NCBI GenBank assembly: GCA_025998355.1
Contig: BNVV01000052.1
Location: 1-8,739, forward strand
DNA from: Endomicrobiia bacterium
GTDB lineage: Bacteria; Elusimicrobiota; Endomicrobiia; Endomicrobiales; Endomicrobiaceae
Direction of reading: 5' to 3'
DNA length: 8,739 nucleotides
The notes under the pieces are model-generated. The model was given only the letters and a program-made list of their open reading frames with translations. It ran no database searches and had not been told where the DNA came from. Position numbers and translations under genes: made by a program. Shown one piece after another: positions 1-5,820 of this stretch (position 1 is the first letter of the stretch; the number at the start of each line of letters is the position of its first letter).

Positions 1-171
1 ACTTTTGGGGTGGCGGCCTTGGAGCGATGACTTTATTGGAACGCTAGCAATGAGGCAACAGAGAAGTGATTCTTGGGCTATGTTGCTAAACATGGGGTCA
101 AAATCCACAGCAACAATTACAGCTCTTTGATTTCCACTGCTGATACCGCGCAAAGCTTGCTTTGCGGAGGT
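1..171 (-). other. Open reading frame fragment leaving the window, unrecognised
   Basis: Reading the minus strand from 171 to the edge gives 57 codons without a stop, preceded in frame by a TGA at 172-174. The translation has a protein-like hydrophobic stretch (GNQRAVIVAVDFDP, then ESLLCCLIASVPIK). It lies in a different frame from the lipoprotein fragment at 98-298, and begins almost exactly where that gene stops resembling its paralogues. It could be the original continuation of that gene after a frameshift, or a different gene joined to it. I do not recognise the family, and 57 codons could be open by chance. Confidence 0.25.
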
Positions 172-298
172 TCATTTGTTCTATTCTTTCTGGAGTAGCA
201 GTCCTTCTGTTTACAAGTGCAGCGTTCTTTTTGTCGCACGAGCTTAACATCAAAAAACCAAGCAAAATAAATGAGATTGACAGTCTTATTCTTTTCAT
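98..298 (-). CDS. Truncated small lipoprotein, family copy 1
   Basis: This 66-residue frame starts with a positively charged n-region (MKRIR), a hydrophobic core (LSISFILLGFLM) and a lipobox LSSC, so it should be exported and lipid-anchored at Cys21. An AAAGG stretch six bases upstream of the ATG supports the start. The mature part opens with the module CDKKxAxLVNxRxxTPxRI, shared with the copies at 890-1270 and 5811-6497. After about residue 42 the similarity ends and the tail is short, basic and Cys-rich (SCNCCCGF), which looks like out-of-frame translation. A better open frame continues on the same strand in another phase. The start codon lies only 28 bp from the terminal repeat of the IS5 remnant at 326-884. 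The gene is probably a truncated or frameshifted member of the family; its function is unknown. Confidence 0.6.
   Translation of the reverse strand: MKRIRLSISFILLGFLMLSSCDKKNAALVNRRTATPERIEQMNLRKASFARYQQWKSKSCNCCCGF
149..168. repeat. Short perfect inverted repeat at the tail breakpoint
   Basis: CGCAAAGC-TT-GCTTTGCG is an 8-bp inverted repeat with a 2-base centre. It sits at the point where lipoprotein copy 1 stops matching its paralogues. It could be a small hairpin, or a palindrome linked to the breakpoint. No function can be assigned. Confidence 0.4.
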
Positions 299-365
299 GT
301 TTACCTTTCAGATATTTACTGCGCATTAGATCTCTCGCATAACTTAAGTATTAAATTCAAAACAA

Positions 366-860
366 ATGAATTAATCAACTATGCTTCTTGCCCTATCTAT
401 CGCCGTGCATACTATTTGTTTCCTTTTTATTTCCACTACTACCAATGTCTTTGTTATACCACATTTGCTGTTTTTTAGGTCGTTCTATCCCAATTTCTGT
501 AGCATCTATCACTGCTGCTTCTCACCTTCCTTAACAATACCTATTCCCATCTAGTGCATATTCCCCACTACTCATTAATATTTCTTCTTACAATACCCTA
601 TGTCTATACCCACAACTTTTGCTGACATTGTAACTGTCTCAGGTCTAATAAAATAATATGTTAGGATATTGCCCTAAAGTACTCAAATATCATCCCTACA
701 ATATCCTCTATACTCAATTTTCTCTTTGCTCACCCACTCCCCCTTTTTCTTTTCTTGCTCCTTGCTATCCTTACTGTTTTGTCAAACGTCCCTTTCTTTA
801 CTCCCACTAATCGCCTAAACCCATTCCATCTGACCTGCCTGCTTTCTTTTTCTGCTTCAT
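366..860 (-). pseudogene. IS5-family DDE transposase, frameshifted and shortened
   Basis: Three minus-strand frames must be joined. From the ATG at 860, the early part reads FRRLVGVKKGTFDKTV, the usual N-terminal region of IS5-group transposases. Next comes KLSIEDIVGMIFEYF, corresponding to the family's LSxEDxLLMTLEYLRE segment. Finally, between 521 and 393, it reads VIDATEIGIERPKKQQ, the hallmark block around the first catalytic Asp of this DDE family. Stops and phase changes separate these blocks, and the C-terminal region with the later catalytic residues is absent. The identification rests on motif recognition by eye. No functional product is expected. Confidence 0.8.
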
Positions 861-884
861 AGCACTTCTATTGTACTTTTATAT
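779..884. repeat. Inverted long repeat with 8637-8739 (IS5 5' end)
   Basis: The reverse complement of this segment matches the right end of the window with few differences, including the shared stretches AAAAGTACAATAGAAGT and GTAAAGAAAGGGACGTTTGA. The clearest difference is AGGCGATTAGTG here against AATATTAATG there, a 2-base length change that alters the transposase frame. Both are the 5' ends of the same IS type in opposite orientation. Recombination between them would invert the whole 7.7-kb interval. Confidence 0.85.
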
Positions 885-889
885 GTTAA

Positions 890-1270
890 TTTATTTCATT
901 TGGTTTGATGTTAAGTTCGTGCGATAAAAAGAGCGCTTCCCTTGTAAACAGAAGGCATACTACTCCAGAAAGAATTAAAGAAATAAAAGAAGCACAACGA
1001 AAAAAAGGTAATAGTATTGTCGTAGCAAACGACGCACCAGAACCAGTACTACAACTATTATCATCAACAGAACTACAACAACTAGCACAACTATCACCAG
1101 CACAACGACAACAACTAGTACAACAACAACGGCTACACAAGCGCCGACAACTACTACAACAACTACAACAAATAGCTGAAGCACAACAACAACTACAACA
1201 ACTACAACAACTACAACAACTACAACAGCTACAACAACAACAACTACAACAAGGAGGACAACAAGAATAG
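890..1270 (+). pseudogene. Lipoprotein family copy 2, start lost, Gln/Leu-rich tail
   Basis: From 890 the frame reads FISFGLMLSSC, then CDKKxAxLVNxRxxTPxRI and IKEAQRKK, clearly paralogous to copies 1 and 3. The hydrophobic core and lipobox are present but the charged n-region and its ATG are gone. An in-frame TAA lies at 887-889 and IS5 sequence begins just upstream, so the 5' end was apparently removed at the IS junction. The only remaining ATG (908) would give a signal peptide too short to export. The tail is dominated by Gln-Gln-Leu repeats, preceded by APEP (compare TPEP at the same place in copy 3). A TAG at 1268 ends the frame, but the same phase continues as VQEDSEATQKAQKDFQTD to a TAA at 1325, so a former protein may have run further. 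Most likely a non-expressed relic. Confidence 0.75.
1140..1254 (+). repeat. Imperfect 9-bp tandem repeat (CTACAACAA), Leu-Gln-Gln coding
   Basis: CTACAACAA and close variants are repeated head to tail, most regularly between about 1180 and 1254. They encode Leu-Gln-Gln triplets inside lipoprotein copy 2. A run of this kind is prone to gain or lose whole 9-bp units by slippage, which would change tail length without shifting the frame. CAACAA-rich sequence extends more loosely up to about 1060. Confidence 0.85.
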
Positions 1271-1328
1271 GTACAAGAAGACTCTGAGGCAACACAAAAA
1301 GCACAGAAAGACTTTCAGACAGATTAAT

Positions 1329-1684
1329 ACTAACTTTTTCAATAATTTCTTCTATTTTGGTACTCGCATCGCTGATCTCCCCGACACCACCGAGATCTAC
1401 CGCGACGCCATCGCCTCCACCATCACTGCCAAAGCTATTAAACACGCCTATGATGTTGTCAACGGTCACATTTCCGCTGACAACCGCCAAAGACTTTACC
1501 GCTGACGCCTCTTCGGATGCTTGCCATCCGCATAGGTATAAGCGGATGCGCTCTTGGCGCCGAGGGCGCCGCCGTCTTGCTCAGCCGACGCTGTATTCTC
1601 AAATTGTATAGGTTAAAACACAAATGCAACAAAGTTAAAGTAAAGCGTGAAGGAAGAAAAGAGCAGGAAAAAGGATGCAAATAA
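1329..1684 (+). pseudogene. GC-richer coding remnant, frameshifted, unrecognised
   Basis: Between 1329 and 1505 one plus-strand frame reads like protein (NNFFYFGTRIADLPDTTEIY, later AYDVVNGHISADNRQRLYR) and ends at TGA 1503. A second phase from about 1514 continues RMLAIRIGISGCALGAEGAA and ends in a basic tail at TAA 1682. Joined by one frameshift they give about 115 residues. The codons strongly favour C at the third position (GCC, ATC, ACC, CGC, CTC), unlike pheS, pheT or the dehydrogenase gene. That fits material from a different source, or a different expression class. It follows lipoprotein copy 2 and could once have been its C-terminal part, but this is speculation. I cannot name a family. 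Confidence 0.4.
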
Positions 1685-1728
1685 GGAATGCTAGGTATAA
1701 TATCGCATTGTATGGGATGATATTAAAA

Positions 1729-1937
1729 ATGATAGAAGCAATAAGAGGGTTTGAGAGTAGCAAGGTAGCCAAAAGATGTTAGAAATAATAGAGATGTATG
1801 AGAAGTATGGACAAGAGGTAACAAAGAAGGCATATGGAGCAGATAGGAAAGCAGTAAGCAGATGGAAGAAAAGATTAAAAGAAGCCAAAGGGCGATTTGA
1901 ACTGCGATTTGACTTGGGTTGCAGGTATTTGTTTTGA
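1729..1937 (+). pseudogene. Chimeric transposase remnant (integrase-type HTH joined to IS5 C-terminus)
   Basis: An ATG at 1729 opens MIEAIRGFESSKVAKR and hits a stop. After a one-base phase change the frame starting at 1776 continues LEIIEMYEKYGQEVTKKAYG, then ADRKAVSRWKKRLKEAKG. This looks like the N-terminal helix-turn-helix of an integrase-type (IS3/IS481-like) transposase. At about 1895 that similarity stops and the frame runs into RFELRFDLGCRYLF, which resembles the extreme C-terminus of IS5-family transposases and leads directly into an IS5 terminal repeat. The 53-residue frame 1776-1937 is therefore probably a fusion of two unrelated transposase pieces. The family assignments come from motif recall and are moderate. 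Confidence 0.5.
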
Positions 1938-1967
1938 ATTTAATACTTAAGTTTTGCAAGAGGTCTA
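1895..1967 (+). mobile_element. 3' end fragment of an IS5-family element
   Basis: The stretch TTTGTTTTGAATTTAATACT is shared, in reverse complement, with the right end of the IS5 remnant at 326-375. It is followed by AGTTTTGCAAGAGGTCTA, the same terminal repeat type as at 327-344 and 8615-8632. Only the last part of the element remains. A similar CAAGAG-CTCTAG motif recurs at 1978-1992, perhaps a second decayed end. The fragment lies about 50 bp downstream of the pheT stop and faces it tail to tail. Confidence 0.7.
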
Positions 1968-2016
1968 GTGATGTGACAAGAGCCTCTAGACAGATCTATT
2001 TTAGTTTATAACGATA

Positions 2017-4380
2017 CTATTGTCTAAGTTTTACATCTAAGCCTGTATCAAGTTGCTTTAGCAAAACACTTATATCTTCGTTAACTTCTTCGTCTGTTAA
2101 CGTTCTGTCGCTATTATTATAAGACAATCTAAATGAATAGCCTACCTTACCTGTCCCCAACTTAGATTCATCTGTATATACTGAAAACAAAGAATATTCT
2201 CTTAAAATACCTCCTGTCTCCATAATATTTTTAATTACTTTTTCTATTTTTGCAAGCTGCAAAGATTTGTCGGCAGTTACTGAAATATCTCTTTTTACTA
2301 CAGGAAATTTTGAATATGTTTTATAAAGAGACGTTTCCTCAATGTAAACTTTTTCAATCGGATCTAAATTAATTTCACAATAAAAAACATCATCTTTTAT
2401 GTTGTCTACAATTGAAGACTTTAAAATACCAAGCTGTCCCACAACTTCCCCCTTATAAGCAATAGAAGCAGTTTTCCCAGAATGATAATAACTTTTTGGA
2501 GTTAAATTTTCTAAAATCATAAACTCATCCGATGGTAAAATATTTTTTATTATTCCCCCGCCAAAATAAAAATCATATTTCGGACCAATTTTTTGTTCTG
2601 CCCATTTCCACCATTCCTGCCATACCTTACCATACATTATAACGGCAAAAGTCTTTTTTTCCCCGGCATCGTCAAAAATTTTACCATGTTCAAATAATGA
2701 CACCGTTTGGGCGCCATGCCCAATATTAAGACACAAGTTCTTATACAATCCGGGAAGAAGGGAAGGTCTTAAAACTTCATTTTCTTTAGATATCGGGTTT
2801 AATATTTTGTAACGATATTCCAAATCAAATTTTTCAAGCTCTCTAATCTCTGAAAAACTATAGTTTAATGCTTCGCTAAAACCAAGTCCGTTTAATTTAA
2901 ATCTAAACTCTTCGATAATCGTAGAAAGAAATGAATTGTTTGGAGTATATAATTGATCTTCATATTTTTTTGGAGAAGGCACAGCGTCATATCCTTTGAT
3001 TCTTACTATCTCTTCAATTAAATCCACTTCCTCTTTTATATCGTTGCGCCAGGGCGGAACGGTACAGAGGATCATTTCGCCTTTCAACTGCAAATCTATT
3101 CCTAAAAATCTTAAAATTTTAGCTATCTCGTCTTCTTTGATAGTATATCCCAAAACTTTAGATACTCTCTCAACCCTTAAAGTGACTTTTGTTTTTTCAT
3201 ATTTGGTATTTTGCAAATCTTCTCTTGCTTCCATTTTGCCGCCGGCAATATCAATTATAAGATTTGCGGCTCTCCACAAAGCAAACTCGGTTGCGTCCCA
3301 GTCCAGTCCTCTTTCAAACCTATAAGAAGAATCACTTGAAAGGTTTAATTTTTTTGAAGTTTTTCTTATTGACACTGCATCAAAAATTGCGCTTTCCAAA
3401 AATATAGTTTGAGTCTTATCGTCAATATTCGAATGTTCTCCGCCCATCACTCCGGCTATTGCAATAGGGTTTTGATCGTCTGCTATTACAAGCATTTCAG
3501 AATCAAGTTTATACTCTTTGCCATCAAAAGCGGTAATCTTTTCCAAATCGGCAGCGTTTCTTACAATGATTTTTTTTGAAGAAAGTTTTGTTACGTCAAA
3601 AGCATGTAGGGGCTGTCCAAGTTCAATCATAACGTAATTAGTTATGTCCACAATGTTATTGATAGATCTTATTTCGCTCTTTTCTAAAATATCTGTAATC
3701 CACTTTGGAGTTGGCCCTACTTTAACTGATGATATAGTAGCCCCTATATAACGCCTGCATAAATAGGATTTTATTTCGACGCAATGCAATTCCGGAACAT
3801 TAAATGTTTTTACTGTGGGCAAAGATATCATCTTGCGCAGTTTAGCGGCAATTTCTCGCGCCACACCTAAATAACTTAAACAATCGCCTCTGTTAGTTGT
3901 TATTTCTATTTCAAGAACTGAATCAATTTCACCTAAAACACTTTCTAAAGTATTTCCTACATTGGCGTCCTCATTAAGAACCAAAATACCTTCGGATTCC
4001 ATTTCAAGACCAAGATCTTTTTTGGAACATATCATGCCTTCAGATTCAACATCTCTTATTTTTGATTTTTTTATTTTAAAATTACCAGGGAGTACGGCTC
4101 CGGTTTCTGCAAGAGGAACAATCTGCCCGGTTGCAATATTTTTTGCGCCACAGACTATCGAATACTCTTTTGTTCCATCGCTTACTTTGCATATAGACAG
4201 TTTATCTGCATTGGGATGTTTCTGCACATCTAAAACTCTCACCGCGATCACGCCAGTCCATCCGCATCCACCTAAAACAACGGAAGTTTCAATACCTATG
4301 GAAGTAAGCATAGAAGCAATTTCCTGCGGGCTTAATTCAAAATCAACAAACTTTTTAAGGCAATTATATGATATCTTCAT
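2017..4380 (-). CDS. pheT: Phenylalanine--tRNA ligase beta subunit
   Basis: The 787-residue product is the beta subunit of the cytoplasmic alpha2-beta2 phenylalanyl-tRNA synthetase. It supports tRNA-Phe binding and editing of mischarged Tyr-tRNA-Phe. Length is typical for bacterial PheT. Domains in order: an N-terminal segment (MKISYNCLKKFVDFEL) and an EMAP-like tRNA-binding domain at about 40-150 (KHPNADKLSICKV, IVCGAKN). Then the B3/B4 editing region at about 200-380 (NNIVDITNYVMIELGQPLHAFD, split here as NNIVDITNY and GQPLHAFD; SSYRFERGLDWD). Next the B5 region at about 395-475 (PPWRNDIKEEVDLIEEI, RIKGYD), and last the ferredoxin-like anticodon-binding domain at about 695-787 (YSKFPVVKRDISV). 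No frameshift or missing domain is seen. It lies 114 bp downstream of pheS and is presumably cotranscribed. The ATG start matches the family; only a weak GGGAT lies upstream. Confidence 0.97.
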   Translation of the reverse strand: MKISYNCLKKFVDFELSPQEIASMLTSIGIETSVVLGGCGWTGVIAVRVLDVQKHPNADKLSICKVSDGTKEYSIVCGAKNIATGQIVPLAETGAVLPGNFKIKKSKIRDVESEGMICSKKDLGLEMESEGILVLNEDANVGNTLESVLGEIDSVLEIEITTNRGDCLSYLGVAREIAAKLRKMISLPTVKTFNVPELHCVEIKSYLCRRYIGATISSVKVGPTPKWITDILEKSEIRSINNIVDITNYVMIELGQPLHAFDVTKLSSKKIIVRNAADLEKITAFDGKEYKLDSEMLVIADDQNPIAIAGVMGGEHSNIDDKTQTIFLESAIFDAVSIRKTSKKLNLSSDSSYRFERGLDWDATEFALWRAANLIIDIAGGKMEAREDLQNTKYEKTKVTLRVERVSKVLGYTIKEDEIAKILRFLGIDLQLKGEMILCTVPPWRNDIKEEVDLIEEIVRIKGYDAVPSPKKYEDQLYTPNNSFLSTIIEEFRFKLNGLGFSEALNYSFSEIRELEKFDLEYRYKILNPISKENEVLRPSLLPGLYKNLCLNIGHGAQTVSLFEHGKIFDDAGEKKTFAVIMYGKVWQEWWKWAEQKIGPKYDFYFGGGIIKNILPSDEFMILENLTPKSYYHSGKTASIAYKGEVVGQLGILKSSIVDNIKDDVFYCEINLDPIEKVYIEETSLYKTYSKFPVVKRDISVTADKSLQLAKIEKVIKNIMETGGILREYSLFSVYTDESKLGTGKVGYSFRLSYNNSDRTLTDEEVNEDISVLLKQLDTGLDVKLRQ

Positions 4381-4494
4381 CCTTACTATCCCTAGATTTA
4401 TTTTATGTTCCTTTTTTTGATAGATTCAGTCCGTTTTATTTGGTAGACATTTCAAAAATATTACTCCTTATAAAACAGCTAAGATTTCCTCCAA
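4381..4494 (-). other. pheS-pheT spacer with two orphan ribosome-binding sites
   Basis: Read in the direction of the operon, the spacer holds a strong GGAGGA just after the pheS stop, followed only by ATC TTA GCT GTT TTA TAA. It then has AAGGAG placed seven to eight bases before TTG AAA TGT CTA CCA and a stop after nine codons. Neither opens a real gene. They could be a relic of a lost small gene or a tiny translated leader for pheT. Confidence 0.35.
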
Positions 4495-5514
4495 TTAAAA
4501 CTGCTTTAAAAAGCGCAAATCGTTTTCATACAATAAACGTATATCATCTATTCCATACTTTAACATTGTGATTCTTTCAACACCTATTCCAAAAGCATAG
4601 CCTGTATATTTTTCATAGTCGTAATCAACAGCTTTTAAAACATTAGGATGCACCATTCCGCAACCCAGCGTTTCAATCCAGCCAGAATTTTTACATATCT
4701 TGCAACCTTTCTCTCTGCAAAACGGACATTGCATATCAACTTCCGCAGACGGTTCCGTAAATTGAAAATGTGACGGTCTGAAACGCACGTTTAATTTATA
4801 TCCGAAAAATCTATGTATAAATTCTGTAAGCGCTACTTTCAAATCCACAAATGTTACATTTTCGTCCACCGCAAGACCTTCAATTTGATAAAAAGTTGAT
4901 GAATGAGAGGCGTCAGAAGCCTCATTTCTGTAAACTCTTCCGGGTACAATAACTTTCACAGGAGGTTTATGTTTTTCCATTACATGAATTTGTACGGAAG
5001 AGGTATGTGTTCTAAGTAGATTTTTCATTCCTTCAACGTAAAAAGTATCTTGCAAATCCCTCGCAGGATGATTTTTTGGGATATTTAACGCTTCAAAATT
5101 GTACCAATCGGTTTCAAGTTCAGGCCCTTGGGCAACTAGAAATCCGAGTGATTTGAAAACCGCGCTTATGCCTCTAATTGTTTCAACAACAGGATGAAAA
5201 CTTCCCTTTGGAAAAGGAAAATAGAAGCTTGGAAAATAATCAAGCTTCTCTTTCTGCATTTTTTCATCAAGCAAAACTTTCTTAAGACTATTTTTTCTAT
5301 TCTCTATTTCGCTTTCAATAGTACTTTTTGCTTTGTTTGCTTGTGAACCTATTCTTTTTTTATCTTCTATGGAATATTGTGACAAAGATTTTAAAATCTG
5401 CGTTAAAACACCATTTTTTCCTAAATATTCTGTCTTTAAATTATCCAGCGCTAAATTATCCGCATTTTTTATTTTTTTAGAAGCTTCACTAACAATTTGT
5501 TCAATATCATTCAT
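4495..5514 (-). CDS. pheS: Phenylalanine--tRNA ligase alpha subunit
   Basis: The 339-residue product is the catalytic alpha subunit, a class II synthetase that activates phenylalanine with ATP and charges tRNA-Phe. Residues 1-90 form the N-terminal coiled-coil arm that contacts tRNA. The catalytic core starts at FHPVVETIRGI (107-117). Class II motif 2 is GRVYRNEASDASH (192-204) and motif 3 is GIGVERITMLKYGIDDIR (309-326). The substrate-site segments RTHTSSVQ (168-175) and FTEPSAEVD (252-260) are present. A Cys cluster CPFC-x4-C-x2-C (263-274) resembles the metal-site-like cluster in many bacterial PheS. The ATG at 5514 gives the family's usual length. The frame is open 47 codons further upstream from a GTG, but that extension is unlike PheS. 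A weak AAGG lies about 11 bases upstream. pheT follows after 114 bp. Confidence 0.97.
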   Translation of the reverse strand: MNDIEQIVSEASKKIKNADNLALDNLKTEYLGKNGVLTQILKSLSQYSIEDKKRIGSQANKAKSTIESEIENRKNSLKKVLLDEKMQKEKLDYFPSFYFPFPKGSFHPVVETIRGISAVFKSLGFLVAQGPELETDWYNFEALNIPKNHPARDLQDTFYVEGMKNLLRTHTSSVQIHVMEKHKPPVKVIVPGRVYRNEASDASHSSTFYQIEGLAVDENVTFVDLKVALTEFIHRFFGYKLNVRFRPSHFQFTEPSAEVDMQCPFCREKGCKICKNSGWIETLGCGMVHPNVLKAVDYDYEKYTGYAFGIGVERITMLKYGIDDIRLLYENDLRFLKQF

Positions 5515-5540
5515 TAAAATGGACCTTTTACGAACTGTGT

Positions 5541-5560
5541 GTACAAGGGGTACTTTGTAC
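5541..5560. promoter_or_regulatory. 20-bp near-palindrome upstream of pheS
   Basis: GTACAAGGGGTACTTTGTAC is an inverted repeat of GTACAA(G/A)G arms around a TACC centre. It sits 27 bp before the pheS start and overlaps a GGGTA...TACCC pairing. It could be an operator or a small leader hairpin. No leader peptide rich in Phe codons and no T-box is visible. I saw no convincing -35/-10 pair close to it. Confidence 0.35.
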
Positions 5561-5755
5561 TTACCCAAAGATAAAGCACAAATTGCTACACGCGACAAAC
5601 GCATGAAAGACACATATTTTATCAGCTTTTCCCTTGCAATCAGCAGGCAATTCACTACTCGCCTTAATAATCTCGCTACTCAAATAAACTACATCGCTAG
5701 ATCCACACAGTCCTCCGTGCGCTGACAAAGAATATGACGACCTAACAAGACTCAT
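5561..5755 (-). CDS. Small 64-residue open frame, doubtful gene
   Basis: This short frame (MSLVRSSYSLSAHGGLCG at its start) begins with an ATG that overlaps the stop of the frameshifted tail of lipoprotein copy 3 (GGATGAGT) and lies upstream of pheS. The translation is Ser/Cys-rich without a clear domain. Part of the neighbouring phase, which becomes the pheS frame, also reads plausibly (MRLSRVAICALSLGKYK), so a frameshifted remnant is as likely as a real gene. I do not recognise it. The stretch 5515-5810 has no other gene. Confidence 0.2.
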   Translation of the reverse strand: MSLVRSSYSLSAHGGLCGSSDVVYLSSEIIKASSELPADCKGKADKICVFHAFVACSNLCFIFG

Positions 5756-5820
5756 CCCTCCAGCTCACGAAGCTCCCTGCGAACCTCATCAAGATTCTTA
5801 ATTAAAGGCTTTATATCCTC
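5752..5820 (-). pseudogene. Out-of-frame coiled-coil continuation of lipoprotein copy 3
   Basis: Directly overlapping the C-terminus of the lipoprotein frame, the phase shifted by one base reads EDIKPLIKNLDEVRRELREL and then EG before a stop. This is charged, Leu/Ile-patterned and helical, just like the heptads before it. A single-base indel near the end of the gene would therefore explain why the current frame stops at 5811. It suggests that the ancestral coiled coil was at least 22 residues longer. Confidence 0.5.

Larger units (their letters stand above)
326..884 (-). mobile_element. Decayed IS5-family insertion element
   Basis: Its right end at 327-344 reads TAGATCTCTCGCATAACT, which matches the terminal repeats at 8615-8632 (TAGACCTCTTGCATAACT) and, in reverse complement, at 1950-1967. 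The first hundred bases of the element (minus strand, from 884) are nearly identical to 8637-8739, where another copy begins. The left terminal repeat is missing: the element stops near 884 and lipoprotein copy 2 follows at once. The inside carries a broken transposase with a span of about 500 bp, against roughly 800 bp for a complete gene of this type, so internal sequence has also been lost. It separates two divergently oriented lipoprotein copies and cannot be autonomous. Confidence 0.8.

Noticed and set aside
1180..1254. CRISPR-like array
   Set aside because: The repeats are 9 bp, contiguous and without spacers, and they code for Leu-Gln-Gln. It is a minisatellite.
975..1490. Long minus-strand frame rich in valine
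   Set aside because: It is the complement of the CAACAACTA repeat: the reverse of Gln/Leu triplets reads as Val-Val runs. It has no coding features of its own.
1693..1704. CTAGGTATAAT promoter-like string ahead of the chimeric transposase
   Set aside because: The -10 is perfect but no -35 hexamer lies at a suitable distance and no TG precedes it; it may be part of the IS promoter but is not strong enough to list.
3962..4420. Plus-strand frame opposite pheT (also 2996-3325)
   Set aside because: Both are antisense shadows of a full-length, well-conserved pheT.
5515..5655. 47-codon N-terminal extension of PheS from a GTG
   Set aside because: PheS homologues begin at the coiled-coil arm corresponding to ATG 5514, and the extension is unlike any PheS N-terminus. 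It covers the palindrome and the probable leader.
5515..5810. T-box or phenylalanine leader-peptide attenuator for pheST
   Set aside because: No T-box sequence, no Phe-rich short frame and no terminator/antiterminator pair can be seen.
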